DNA from: an uncultured bacterium
GTDB lineage: Bacteria; Spirochaetota; Leptospiria; Leptospirales; Leptonemataceae
Assembly: GCA_937928085.1 (NCBI GenBank)
Contig: CALFVU010000008.1
Location: forward strand, 310,001 to 374,000
Length of the DNA: 64,000 nt
Direction: 5' to 3'
Shown here: in pieces, positions 19,695-28,464 of the stretch
Numbering within the stretch: the first letter of the stretch is position 1
How the letters are laid out: each line of letters opens with the position of its first letter
Translations under genes and position numbers: made by a program
Notes under the pieces: generated by a model
Database searches by the model: none
What the model was told of the DNA's origin: nothing
The model's input: only the letters and a program-made list of their open reading frames with translations

Positions 19695-20375
19695 ATGCAA
19701 GTTTTAGAAAGATTTTTTGAAATTTTAGAAACGTTTTTTGATAAGTTTTTTGGTAAGCAAAGTGAGTTCTTTAATCAATTGTTTACAAAATTTTTTCAAT
19801 ATCGGTATGAAGAGCCTGTAAAAGGTGTTTATGCAATTTTCCGTACTCCAGAAGAATTATTAAAAGTTGCTAAGGAATTACATCAAAAAGGATATACTAA
19901 TTTAGATGCTTTTAGTCCTTTTCCAATACATGGTTTAGAGCATTCTTTAGGTTACCAACGATCACGCCTTCCATATCTTGCTTTTTTTGCAGGACTTACG
20001 GGTTTTCTTTTTGCTTTTTTTCTGCAATATAACACGCATGAAAATTTAATTACGACTACGATTACACACGCTATTGATGCTTATCCAAATTTAAATTCTT
20101 ATCCACTTAATTATGGTGGTAAACCCACATTTAGTTGGCCTGCTATGATTCCTATCTGTTTTGAACTTACAGTATTATTCGCAGGTTTAACTACTGTTGT
20201 AGGTCTTTTTGTTTTATCAAGAATGCCAAAAGTATCTCGCGTGAATTTGGATGATAATTTAACTAATGATAAATTTGCCATATGGATTCCCTCTACATCT
20301 GCAAAATATAATGAAGAAGAAATTAAATCTTTATTATCTAAATATAATCCAGAAATCATAAAGACGGTAGGTTAA
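19695..20375 (+). CDS. actD: Alternative complex III subunit ActD
   Basis: 226 residues, ActD/DUF3341 family. Two membrane helices (about residues 95-115 and 150-175) follow a small cytoplasmic domain with YAIFRTPEELLKVAKELH and DAFSPFPIHGLE. The first 40 residues form an unusual Phe-rich amphipathic helix (FFEILETFFDKFFGK) in front of the usual domain; it may be a membrane-surface anchor. ActD is a structural membrane subunit next to ActC. AAGGAG is placed well before the ATG. Confidence 0.92.
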   Translation: MQVLERFFEILETFFDKFFGKQSEFFNQLFTKFFQYRYEEPVKGVYAIFRTPEELLKVAKELHQKGYTNLDAFSPFPIHGLEHSLGYQRSRLPYLAFFAGLTGFLFAFFLQYNTHENLITTTITHAIDAYPNLNSYPLNYGGKPTFSWPAMIPICFELTVLFAGLTTVVGLFVLSRMPKVSRVNLDDNLTNDKFAIWIPSTSAKYNEEEIKSLLSKYNPEIIKTVG

Positions 20376-20376
20376 T

Positions 20377-20979
20377 ATGAGATCAATAATACCATTACTT
20401 TTAATTTTAATTAGTTTACAATATTGTAACTATGCAGGTAACAAATCTGGGCTACACTGGTTTTTAGATATGCACGATAATTTAGCTGTTGAATCTCAAG
20501 AAGAAGATTTAACCACGATATTTTTTAATCATAACAACCAACCTGTAAAAGGTTCTGATGTTTTAGAATCACAAACCGGGCCTGGTTCTACAATGAGAGT
20601 ACCTCCGGAAGGTTCTATACCAATCAATTATACACCCTATCTCTATGATCCTTCAGATTTTGACACACCAGCTAAAGAATTAAAAAATCCTTTAAAACCA
20701 ACAAAACAAATTCTTGAACTTGGACAAAAACAATATAATATCTTTTGTTCTATTTGTCATGGATATCAAGGTAAAGGTGATGGTCCTTTATCTCCTAGAA
20801 TATCCGCAATACCTGCTTTAGTAGGAGAAAAGTCAAATGTTTTAGATTGGGAGGATGGTAGATTTTACCATATCATTACAGTAGGTCGAGCAAGGATGAA
20901 AGCTTACGCAGCACAACTAACTCCAGAAGAGAGATGGGCAATCATTCATTACATTCGTTTACTTCAAAATACAAAATAA
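20377..20979 (+). CDS. actE: Alternative complex III subunit ActE, monoheme cytochrome c lipoprotein
   Basis: 200 residues. A lipoprotein signal ends at Cys17 (ISLQYC). The single heme site is C124-H128 (CSICHGYQGKGDGPLS), and RARMKAYAAQLTPEERW supplies a methionine ligand and the typical last helix. It should be anchored on the periplasmic side and take electrons from ActA or hand them to the cytochromes encoded downstream. It starts one base after the actD stop. Confidence 0.94.
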   Translation: MRSIIPLLLILISLQYCNYAGNKSGLHWFLDMHDNLAVESQEEDLTTIFFNHNNQPVKGSDVLESQTGPGSTMRVPPEGSIPINYTPYLYDPSDFDTPAKELKNPLKPTKQILELGQKQYNIFCSICHGYQGKGDGPLSPRISAIPALVGEKSNVLDWEDGRFYHIITVGRARMKAYAAQLTPEERWAIIHYIRLLQNTK

Positions 20980-20992
20980 TAAGGAGAAAATT

Positions 20993-22228
20993 ATGCATTT
21001 ACTATCTGAAGATAAATTAAATTTTAAAATAGATTCAAAATTACGAACAACATCAATTTTATTCATCATCATTGGTATTATCACATTAATTTTGCAAATA
21101 ATTTTTCCTTGGCATGGTCATTCAGAAACTCATGGAAATCCACGATTGTTTTTTTCTTTATATCTTGGTTTTCTTGTATTTCTTCCTATAACTTTAGGTG
21201 CATTATTTTTCGTTACCATACATCATTTATCGGGTGCTTCTTGGAGTGTAACGTATCGTAGATTGGCAGAAAATCATTTTTGGTTTATGCCAGTAGTTTT
21301 TTTGGCTTTTTTAATTTTAATTTTTTCTGGTATGGATACAATTTTTCATCACTGGGTACATGCAGATCACTCAGACGAATTAATCCAACATAAATCTGGA
21401 TGGTTAAATAAATCTTTTTTTATAATACGTAATATAATAATTTTATTATTATGGACTTTATTTGGATGGTTATTTTGGAAATATTCAACACAACAAGATT
21501 TAGATGGTAAATTTGAACATACTCCTAGATTGGCAAAAATTGCAGCAGTATTTGCTGTACTATTTGGTATAACGATATCTACAACTTCTTGGGATTTTAG
21601 TATGAGTTTAGAGCCTCATTGGTTTTCTACGATTTGGGCAGTTTATATTTTTTCTGGTGTTTTATTAAGTTCTTTTTCAGCTTTAGCAATTTGGAGTTAT
21701 TTTTTAAAGAAAGCTGGATATTATGAAAATACTTTAACTGAAGAACATTTACATGATCTTGGCAAGTATTTATGGGGATCTTCAATTTTTTGGGCATATG
21801 TTGGTATAGCTTCTCAATTTCTTTTAATTTGGTATGCACATATACCCGAAGAAACAATTTTTTTCGCTAAAAGATTATATAAAGAGGATTTCACTCATAG
21901 TCCTTGGGCTATTATATCCTTACTTTTAGTATTAATTCGATTTGTGATACCTTTTTTTCTTTTAATAAAAAGAGAATCAAAAAGAAATTTTCAGTGGATG
22001 GCAATTGCCTCTTTTATTATATTATTGGGTCAAGTCATAGATATGTATTGGGTTTTATATCCGACTCTGGATCATAATCATTTTGTTCTGTTTTCCTGGC
22101 AGGAATTAGGAAGTTTATTATTATATACTGGAATTTATATTTTTGTGGTTTCATATGGTTTAACAAAATCAAAATTAATACCTATAAAGGATCCTAGATT
22201 AGAAGAATGTCTTCATATTCATCATTAA
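20993..22228 (+). CDS. actF: Alternative complex III subunit ActF, membrane subunit
   Basis: 411 residues with about ten membrane helices, a second NrfD-like subunit related to ActC. Histidine-rich stretches typical of ActF are visible (FHHWVHADHSDELIQHKSGW and DHNHFVLFSWQELG). A well-placed AAGGAG precedes the ATG. It completes the actABCDEF set; all six genes are in the canonical order and intact. Confidence 0.93.
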   Translation: MHLLSEDKLNFKIDSKLRTTSILFIIIGIITLILQIIFPWHGHSETHGNPRLFFSLYLGFLVFLPITLGALFFVTIHHLSGASWSVTYRRLAENHFWFMPVVFLAFLILIFSGMDTIFHHWVHADHSDELIQHKSGWLNKSFFIIRNIIILLLWTLFGWLFWKYSTQQDLDGKFEHTPRLAKIAAVFAVLFGITISTTSWDFSMSLEPHWFSTIWAVYIFSGVLLSSFSALAIWSYFLKKAGYYENTLTEEHLHDLGKYLWGSSIFWAYVGIASQFLLIWYAHIPEETIFFAKRLYKEDFTHSPWAIISLLLVLIRFVIPFFLLIKRESKRNFQWMAIASFIILLGQVIDMYWVLYPTLDHNHFVLFSWQELGSLLLYTGIYIFVVSYGLTKSKLIPIKDPRLEECLHIHH

Positions 22229-22243
22229 AATTTAGAGGTATAT

Positions 22244-23158
22244 ATGAAAAAGTTTCAAACTTTTTTATTTTTAATTATTATTACGGTATCTGGTTGTAAA
22301 AACGAAGTGAAGATATACGAAGCAACTCCGGAAAATCTTCATCTTGGTTCTAAAATCTATGCTTCAAGTGAGTTTAACTGTAAAAATTGCCATGGTATTG
22401 ATTATAAGGGTAATACATCGGAAGCAAAGGAATTAAAAGAAAAAGGTATACCTGTTACGGATTTTACTGGGCCTATTCCACCAGAAAAGACTCCTTTGGA
22501 TTATTTTAAAGTAATTTCGGTAGGGACGAATCGAACTTTAGACGGTGATTATAATTACCATGCTTACTATAATCTTACAGATTCTGCAAAGTGGGCATTA
22601 GCTAATTTTTTGTATTCTTTAGGACAAGAACCAAAAACAAAAGAGGAAATACAAAAACGAAAACAAGCATTACAATCAGCAATTCAAGAAATAGAATCTA
22701 TTTACAAAAATAATAGAAAATGGTATTTAGGAGAAAACACACCATCTCAACAAAGAGAAAAATCAAGACCACTACAAGAAATGTTACAAAATACAAATTT
22801 TAAATTAGCACAAGAATATCCTTATAAAATACTAAATGAGCAAAAAATACAAAAAATTTTAGAAATTCAGAATCAGTATATTGAAGGATCTTTGATTTAT
22901 GTCAATAATTGTCAATCTTGTCATGGAATTGGTGGGGAAGGAGTACAGGGAGCAGCAAATATTAATGTATTGGATGAATCCAGGTATGAACCTATTAAAA
23001 ATATATCAAGAAGAAAATCAGCTTTTGTTAGTATATCATCATTATCTATAGATTCAATAAAATTAGAGGCTATCCAAAAAGTTCACCCTGATTATTATTT
23101 TACAGAATCTCAATGGAATGATTTAATTCAATATTTAAAGATTATTTTGGAGAAGTAA
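22244..23158 (+). CDS. Diheme cytochrome c lipoprotein
   Basis: 304 residues with a lipoprotein signal ending at Cys18 (TVSGC). There are two c-type heme domains, C46-H50 (CKNCHGIDYKG) and C223-H227 (CQSCHGIGGEGVQG), joined by a charged helical linker at about 130-210. Both domains look like small class I cytochromes. It lies between actF and the CcoN-like gene, in the place where other genomes put oxidase subunits, so it probably relays electrons between complex III and the following complex. GAGGT precedes the ATG, and the next gene starts 3 bases after its stop. Confidence 0.88.
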   Translation: MKKFQTFLFLIIITVSGCKNEVKIYEATPENLHLGSKIYASSEFNCKNCHGIDYKGNTSEAKELKEKGIPVTDFTGPIPPEKTPLDYFKVISVGTNRTLDGDYNYHAYYNLTDSAKWALANFLYSLGQEPKTKEEIQKRKQALQSAIQEIESIYKNNRKWYLGENTPSQQREKSRPLQEMLQNTNFKLAQEYPYKILNEQKIQKILEIQNQYIEGSLIYVNNCQSCHGIGGEGVQGAANINVLDESRYEPIKNISRRKSAFVSISSLSIDSIKLEAIQKVHPDYYFTESQWNDLIQYLKIILEK

Positions 23159-23161
23159 ACT

Positions 23162-24496
23162 ATGAAATCAAGTTATATTACAACAGCACAATTTTTTAAA
23201 AATGCAGGCACATTATGGTTATTTCTTGGTATATTTGCCAGTATCATTTCAGATCTTGAATTGACAAATTTTTTGTTTAATACAAGCGATACTTTTTGGT
23301 ATGGGAAATTAAAACCTTTCTATAACAATATTCTTGTCTTTGGCTCAGTTATTTCTTATTTTTTCTCTGCAATATATTACGAACTAGATCGGCTTAAAGT
23401 AAATCATATAAAACCTTCTTTTATAGGGCAACTGTTGTTTACGATTTATCAATTTTCTTTAATTTTTGGATTGATTACATTAATTTATAGCAAGAATGAA
23501 GGTAGAATATATGGTGAATTCAATTTTATAGCTGATAATTTATTGATGCTGGTGTTTTTGGCTATATTAATCAAAGTTTTGATACATCTAAAAGGTAGTA
23601 ATGAATTCTCTACAGTTTTTCAATTTGTGGTTATTAATTTAACGGGTATGATTGTTACTTTTTTTCTAGGAAATTTTGGTTTTCCAAATTCATACATTAC
23701 AACAGTGCCACCAACATCTGGTTTTCAGGATGCAATGATTTCTGAGTTTTATAAAAATTCAGTTTTAGTATTTTTTGTTTTATTACCATTAAATTTTATA
23801 CTATTTTCTTTTATAAAAAAATTTTACAAAATTTCTGAAACATTTCAGTTCAATTCTATTTTATTATTTATCGTTATCTTAATACCTTTCACTTCTGGTT
23901 CTAATTTGCAAAATTCACCATATCAAAATTTCTGGACATACATTGGAAGTTATATTTTGGCAGGGATATTGTTATTGATTTTAGGCATAAATTATATATT
24001 AAATACAATGTATAATCAAAATAAACAACAACAAAAATTTATTACTTTAAGCATATCGGGATTGTTACTTTTTATATTTACAATTTTGATGTTTATTTCT
24101 CAAATACCTATTGTTCAAAAATATATACAGTTTACTGTTTTGGATATTTCTGACTTTGGACAAAAACTAATTTTTATTTTATTACCTATTTTTATTGTTT
24201 ATAATATGTATTTTTATGATGATAAATCACAAAACTCCTTGCTAATGATCTTTTTGATGATTGTTTCATTATCAGCTTTTCTTGTATATTTGGTTCATGG
24301 GATAGTAATGTCGAGGGCTTTATTTAGTTTAAATGATAATGGAGAGCTTTTAATTAAAGATTGGGCTACAATTCTTGATAAAGAAAAGATATTTATTTAT
24401 ATTCGAATAGCTCTTGAATTTTTAATCTTACTAAGTAGTATATATTTAATTCGATATCCATTCAATAATAAAATTTCTCAAGGAGAAACAGTATGA
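23162..24496 (+). CDS. CcoN-like (cbb3 oxidase subunit I) homologue lacking all heme and copper ligands
   Basis: 444 residues, about 12 membrane helices. It can be aligned by eye with CcoN. KPFYNNILVFGSV (51-63) matches the helix that normally reads LHTNAVIFGFG, with Tyr54 for the low-spin heme histidine. SGFQDAMISEFYKNSV (186-201) matches SGVQDAMVQWWYGHNAV, with Asn199 for the first CuB histidine. LVYLVHGIVMSRALFSLNDNG (374-394) matches the helix normally ending in GIMQGLMWR. The region of the CuB His pair (about 244-255) and of the heme b3/b pair (about 327-336) has no histidine. Only H82, H142 and H379 exist in the whole protein. It is not degraded: long, open and coupled to the next gene by ATGA. 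It therefore probably serves as a membrane scaffold. Confidence 0.8.
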   Translation: MKSSYITTAQFFKNAGTLWLFLGIFASIISDLELTNFLFNTSDTFWYGKLKPFYNNILVFGSVISYFFSAIYYELDRLKVNHIKPSFIGQLLFTIYQFSLIFGLITLIYSKNEGRIYGEFNFIADNLLMLVFLAILIKVLIHLKGSNEFSTVFQFVVINLTGMIVTFFLGNFGFPNSYITTVPPTSGFQDAMISEFYKNSVLVFFVLLPLNFILFSFIKKFYKISETFQFNSILLFIVILIPFTSGSNLQNSPYQNFWTYIGSYILAGILLLILGINYILNTMYNQNKQQQKFITLSISGLLLFIFTILMFISQIPIVQKYIQFTVLDISDFGQKLIFILLPIFIVYNMYFYDDKSQNSLLMIFLMIVSLSAFLVYLVHGIVMSRALFSLNDNGELLIKDWATILDKEKIFIYIRIALEFLILLSSIYLIRYPFNNKISQGETV

Positions 24497-25131
24497 ATTT
24501 TAAAAATCCGTTTCAATTATTTTTTATAACTTTAGTTTTTTTAGTTACAGGATTTTTAATTGTTTTTGTATTTACTTATAAAGTGGATTTACATGGTAAA
24601 TTAGCTTTTACACATCCCCCCGAAAATCCAGCTGTTTTAAAAGGTTATGAAATATATCTACAAGAAGGATGTCAATATTGTCATACTTTAAATATTAGAA
24701 CTCTTAAATCGGATATATTACGATACATTGATTTAGAAAAATATGGTTATGATCCATCTGTTGAATCTGAAGATTTTCTCTTTTTTACACCTTTTAGTAT
24801 TGGCTTATTGCGCATTGGCCCTGATTTGTCAACTGTTTCATCTAAATATGATCGGGAAGCTTTAGAAACATTACTTCTGGGAAAAAATCAGGATCTATAT
24901 AAAAAAAATTATCATAATTATGCATATTTGTTTGTAGATGATGACTTACAACCTTTATTTCTTTCGTGGAAAATTCGATGGTTAATGAACTCTGGCCTTC
25001 CATTAAATGATCCTTATCAAAGAGCTGTTTTTACTGCCTTAGAAGAAAAAACAAAAGGTGATGTCTTAATTGATTTTTTATTGTATCTTGGAAGTAGAAA
25101 ACAACAATTTAATGCAAAATTTTATCAATAG
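24493..25131 (+). CDS. CcoO-like membrane monoheme cytochrome c
   Basis: 212 residues, one N-terminal membrane helix (about 8-28), one heme site C60-H64 (EGCQYCHTLNIRTL). The segment from GYEIYLQEGC to LRIGPDLSTVSS follows true CcoO closely (its EGCNVCHSQMIR and KRTGPDL regions). The usual C-terminal PxSxMPxY methionine ligand region is replaced, and no methionine except the start and one in WLMNSG is present, so the axial ligand must differ. The ATG overlaps the CcoN-like stop. Usually CcoO passes electrons to CcoN; here CcoN has no heme site. Confidence 0.82.
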   Translation: MNFKNPFQLFFITLVFLVTGFLIVFVFTYKVDLHGKLAFTHPPENPAVLKGYEIYLQEGCQYCHTLNIRTLKSDILRYIDLEKYGYDPSVESEDFLFFTPFSIGLLRIGPDLSTVSSKYDREALETLLLGKNQDLYKKNYHNYAYLFVDDDLQPLFLSWKIRWLMNSGLPLNDPYQRAVFTALEEKTKGDVLIDFLLYLGSRKQQFNAKFYQ

Positions 25132-25141
25132 GGAGAAGTAT

Positions 25142-25627
25142 ATGCAACAAAAACATGACAATCGACTACCGGGATGGATTACATTCACCGCTTCGCTTAT
25201 AATGATTTTTGGTATCATTTACGGAATTTATCAGTCTGTTTTTCTTAATGTTTCTACTCCATTAAAATATAAACAAGAAGCGAACCTATATTTAATTTCT
25301 GCCAAACAAGATATGATTATTCCACAAAGAACTGTGCAAGCAATCGAAGCAGGACAAAAATTATATTCGCAAGTTTGTTCCGCATGTCATGGTGTGGATT
25401 TAAAAGGAGGGGTAGGACCTAATCTAATTGATAATGAATGGAGAAATCCACCAGCGAAAGAAAGTCATTTGTTTAAACTTATCTGGAATGGAATACCAAA
25501 TGGTAAACCTCCAATGCCCGCAAAAGGTGGAAGAACAGACTTAAATTCAGAACAAATATGGCAAATTGTATATTACATTTCTTCTTTAAATCTAAATATA
25601 GAAAAAGATTCAAAACCGAATCAATAA
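25142..25627 (+). CDS. CcoP-like membrane monoheme cytochrome c
   Basis: 161 residues from the ATG at 25142, which has GGGAGAAG in front; an upstream TTG in the same frame is not credible. The short N-terminus HDNRLPGWI and one membrane helix (about 11-33) follow CcoP. One heme site C79-H83 (CSACHGVDLKGG), with GKPPMPAKGG giving Met115 as ligand. True CcoP has two or three hemes; here there is one. Last gene of the act/cco-like operon. Confidence 0.85.
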   Translation: MQQKHDNRLPGWITFTASLIMIFGIIYGIYQSVFLNVSTPLKYKQEANLYLISAKQDMIIPQRTVQAIEAGQKLYSQVCSACHGVDLKGGVGPNLIDNEWRNPPAKESHLFKLIWNGIPNGKPPMPAKGGRTDLNSEQIWQIVYYISSLNLNIEKDSKPNQ

Positions 25628-25633
25628 TTTCTA

Positions 25634-25661
25634 AATGATATGACTTTTTAGTCATATCATT
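25634..25661 (+). terminator. Hairpin at the end of the act operon
   Basis: AATGATATGACT (25634-25645), a TTTT loop and the exact complement AGTCATATCATT (25650-25661) make a 12-bp stem 6 bases after the CcoP-like stop. The U-tract is weak (ACTCATTTAAAA), so it may end transcription only partly or protect the 3' end. Confidence 0.5.
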
Positions 25662-25764
25662 ACTCATTTAAAAATTCTGAAATTTTAAATTATAAATTTT
25701 AAGTGCTTGACTTAAAATCTTTATTAAAAAACGTAGAATTGATCACAAAGTAAGAGGATACACT

Positions 25765-28437
25765 ATGTTCCTTAAAGAAAAATCAAAAAAAACAATTACA
25801 CTCAATAATCAAAATTATACATACTATAGTTTACTAGAATTAGAAAAAATTACGGGTAAAAGTTTATCAACGATTCCATATACTTTAAGAATATTGTTAG
25901 AATCTGCTTTAAGAAATTTAGATGATTACAAAGTAAAAGAAGATGATATTTATAAAATCCTAAATTATGATCCAAAAGATCCCCCTAAAGAAGAATTTCC
26001 GTTTATGCCCGGGCGTGTGATACTACAAGATTTTACAGGTGTTCCATGCATTGTAGATCTTGCAGCTTTACGCAGTACAATGCATAGAATGAAAGGTGAT
26101 CCTTCAAAAATCAATCCTCTAGTTCCAGTTGATCTTGTAATTGATCATAGTATACAAATTGATTATTATGGTACACCTGATGCCTTAAGAAAAAATATGG
26201 AATTAGAGTTTGAGCGAAATAAAGAACGCTATGAATTTCTTAAATGGGGTCAAAATGCTTTTCAAAATTTAAAAATTGTACCACCTGGTGTTGGTATAGT
26301 ACATCAAGTGAATTTAGAATATTTAGCAAAAGTTGTATTAGAAAAAAATTTAACTATATATCCAGATAGTTTAGTGGGTACTGATTCTCATACAACCATG
26401 ATTAATGGTTTAGGAATTTTAGGATGGGGGGTAGGTGGGATCGAAGCGGAAGCGGTAATGTTAGGTCAACCTTTATATATGTTAGTACCCGAAGTGATAG
26501 GAGTAAAACTAAAAGGGCAGCTAAAAGAAGGTGTTACCGCTACAGATTTAGTTCTAACTATAACAGAGATGTTAAGAAAAAAAGGTGTTGTAGAAAAATT
26601 TGTAGAATTTTTTGGTCCCGGTTTAGATTTTTTAACTTTAGCAGATAGAGCAACTATTGCAAATATGGCTCCAGAATACGGAGCAACTACTGGATTTTTT
26701 CCTGTTGATCAAGAAACACTGAATTACTTAAAACAGACAGGTAGAAAAAAAGAGCATATCGATTTAGTAGAGAGATATTTTAAAGAACAAGGAATATTTA
26801 GAGAGTCAAATTCAATAGAACCTATTTATACAGATGTATTAGAACTTGATTTAAGTACTGTAGAACCTTGTTTAGCAGGTCCAAAAAGACCACAAGATAA
26901 AATACCTCTAAAAAATTTAAAATCTAAATGGAATAATTTATTAAGATTACCAATAAAAGAAGGTGGATATAATTTGGATGAAGAAAACATCTTAAAAAAA
27001 GTAAAAATTCAAAATGGCTACCAATCAGAATTACAAACTGGAGATGTGGTCATTGCTGCTATTACTTCGTGTACGAATACCTCGAATCCTTTTGTTTTAA
27101 TAGGTGCGGGAATATTGGCAAAAAAAGCTGTAGAAAGAGGTTTAAAGCAAAAACCTTATGTAAAAACCAGTTTAGCACCGGGGTCACGAGTGGTAACTGA
27201 GTATTTAGAAAAATCAGGTCTTTTGCCTTATTTAGAAAAACTTGGTTTTTATATATCTGGTTATGGATGTACTACTTGTATTGGAAATTCTGGACCTTTA
27301 AATGAAAACATCGCTCAAGCTATAACCGAGGAAAATTTAGTGGTAAGTGCGGTTTTATCGGGAAATAGAAATTTTGAAGGTAGAATTTCACCACATGTAA
27401 AAGCAAATTTTTTAGCAAGTCCTCCCCTTGTAGTAGCTTATGCTATAGCAGGTTCGGTCAATTGGGATCCTTATTCTGAGCCCATAGGAATAGACGAAAA
27501 AGGTAATTCTGTTTTTCTTAAGGATATATGGCCAACAAATGAAGAAATTCAAAATACAATAGCTAATGTAATTTCATCGGAAATGTTTGTCAATAAATAT
27601 TCTAACGTGGATCTTGCTAATGAAATGTGGAATCAAATTAAAACTACATCCGGAATATTGTATCAATGGGATGAAAACTCTACATATATTCAGGAACCTC
27701 CATTTTTTATAAATTTTGATTTAACAATTCAACCTTTAAAGGATATTCAAAACGCAAGATGTTTAGTCAAGGTGGGAGATTCGATTACTACGGATCATAT
27801 AAGCCCTGCTGGATCTATTTCTGTTAATTCACCTGCAGGACAATACTTGATTTCGAAAGGTATAAAAAAAGAAGATTTTAATTCATATGGTTCTCGTAGA
27901 GGAAATGATAGAGTAATGACGCGGGGAACGTTTGCGAATATTCGATTAAGAAACCAATTAGTAGATAAGGAAGGTGGCTATACTGTATATTTTCCTACTG
28001 GCGAGGTTATGTCTATTTATGATGCAAGTGTCAAATATAAAGAAAATCATATACCTTTAATCGTTTTAGCTGGAAAAGAATATGGAACCGGATCATCTAG
28101 AGATTGGGCTGCAAAAGGAACTTATTTATTGGGTATAAAAGCAGTAATTGCTCAAAGTTTTGAAAGAATACATCGCTCCAATTTAGTAGGTATGGGAGTT
28201 TTGCCATTACAGTTTATGGATGGAGAATCTGCAGAGAATTTAGGATTAACAGGAAAAGAAACTTATTCTATTTTAGGAATCAATGATTCTATAAAACCTA
28301 GACAAATTCTAACGGTTAAAGCAGATGATAAAGAATTTAAAGTTATTTGTCGATTGGATAACGAAGTAGAAATAGATTACTATAAAAATGGTGGTATTCT
28401 ACAAACTGTATTGAGAAAGTTCCTAAAAGAAAAATAA
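25765..28437 (+). CDS. acnA: Aconitate hydratase, AcnA/IRP1 type
   Basis: 890 residues, normal for AcnA. It interconverts citrate and isocitrate in the TCA cycle. Cluster cysteines are visible in TSCTNTSNP and in the [14 protein letters not shown] pair. [11 protein letters not shown] and the C-terminal swivel-domain motif [10 protein letters not shown] are also present. AAGAGG is well placed. With fumarase (36991) it indicates an oxidative TCA cycle feeding the respiratory chain encoded upstream. A single transcription unit between two hairpins. Confidence 0.96.
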   Translation: MFLKEKSKKTITLNNQNYTYYSLLELEKITGKSLSTIPYTLRILLESALRNLDDYKVKEDDIYKILNYDPKDPPKEEFPFMPGRVILQDFTGVPCIVDLAALRSTMHRMKGDPSKINPLVPVDLVIDHSIQIDYYGTPDALRKNMELEFERNKERYEFLKWGQNAFQNLKIVPPGVGIVHQVNLEYLAKVVLEKNLTIYPDSLVGTDSHTTMINGLGILGWGVGGIEAEAVMLGQPLYMLVPEVIGVKLKGQLKEGVTATDLVLTITEMLRKKGVVEKFVEFFGPGLDFLTLADRATIANMAPEYGATTGFFPVDQETLNYLKQTGRKKEHIDLVERYFKEQGIFRESNSIEPIYTDVLELDLSTVEPCLAGPKRPQDKIPLKNLKSKWNNLLRLPIKEGGYNLDEENILKKVKIQNGYQSELQTGDVVIAAITSCTNTSNPFVLIGAGILAKKAVERGLKQKPYVKTSLAPGSRVVTEYLEKSGLLPYLEKLGFYISGYGCTTCIGNSGPLNENIAQAITEENLVVSAVLSGNRNFEGRISPHVKANFLASPPLVVAYAIAGSVNWDPYSEPIGIDEKGNSVFLKDIWPTNEEIQNTIANVISSEMFVNKYSNVDLANEMWNQIKTTSGILYQWDENSTYIQEPPFFINFDLTIQPLKDIQNARCLVKVGDSITTDHISPAGSISVNSPAGQYLISKGIKKEDFNSYGSRRGNDRVMTRGTFANIRLRNQLVDKEGGYTVYFPTGEVMSIYDASVKYKENHIPLIVLAGKEYGTGSSRDWAAKGTYLLGIKAVIAQSFERIHRSNLVGMGVLPLQFMDGESAENLGLTGKETYSILGINDSIKPRQILTVKADDKEFKVICRLDNEVEIDYYKNGGILQTVLRKFLKEK

Positions 28438-28464
28438 ACATTCAGGTTTCTTTATGTTTATTTT
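28431..28464. terminator. Bidirectional terminator between acnA and the M28 peptidase gene
   Basis: AAAATAAACAT (28431-28441) pairs exactly with ATGTTTATTTT (28454-28464) around a 12-base loop. It overlaps the acnA stop and the last codon of the convergent peptidase gene, so it fits both directions. The A and T ends of the stem act as the U-tract on each strand. Confidence 0.6.

Noticed and set aside
26424-26648. Open frame inside aconitase, same strand, other phase
   Set aside because: Arg/Lys-rich shadow of a highly conserved gene.
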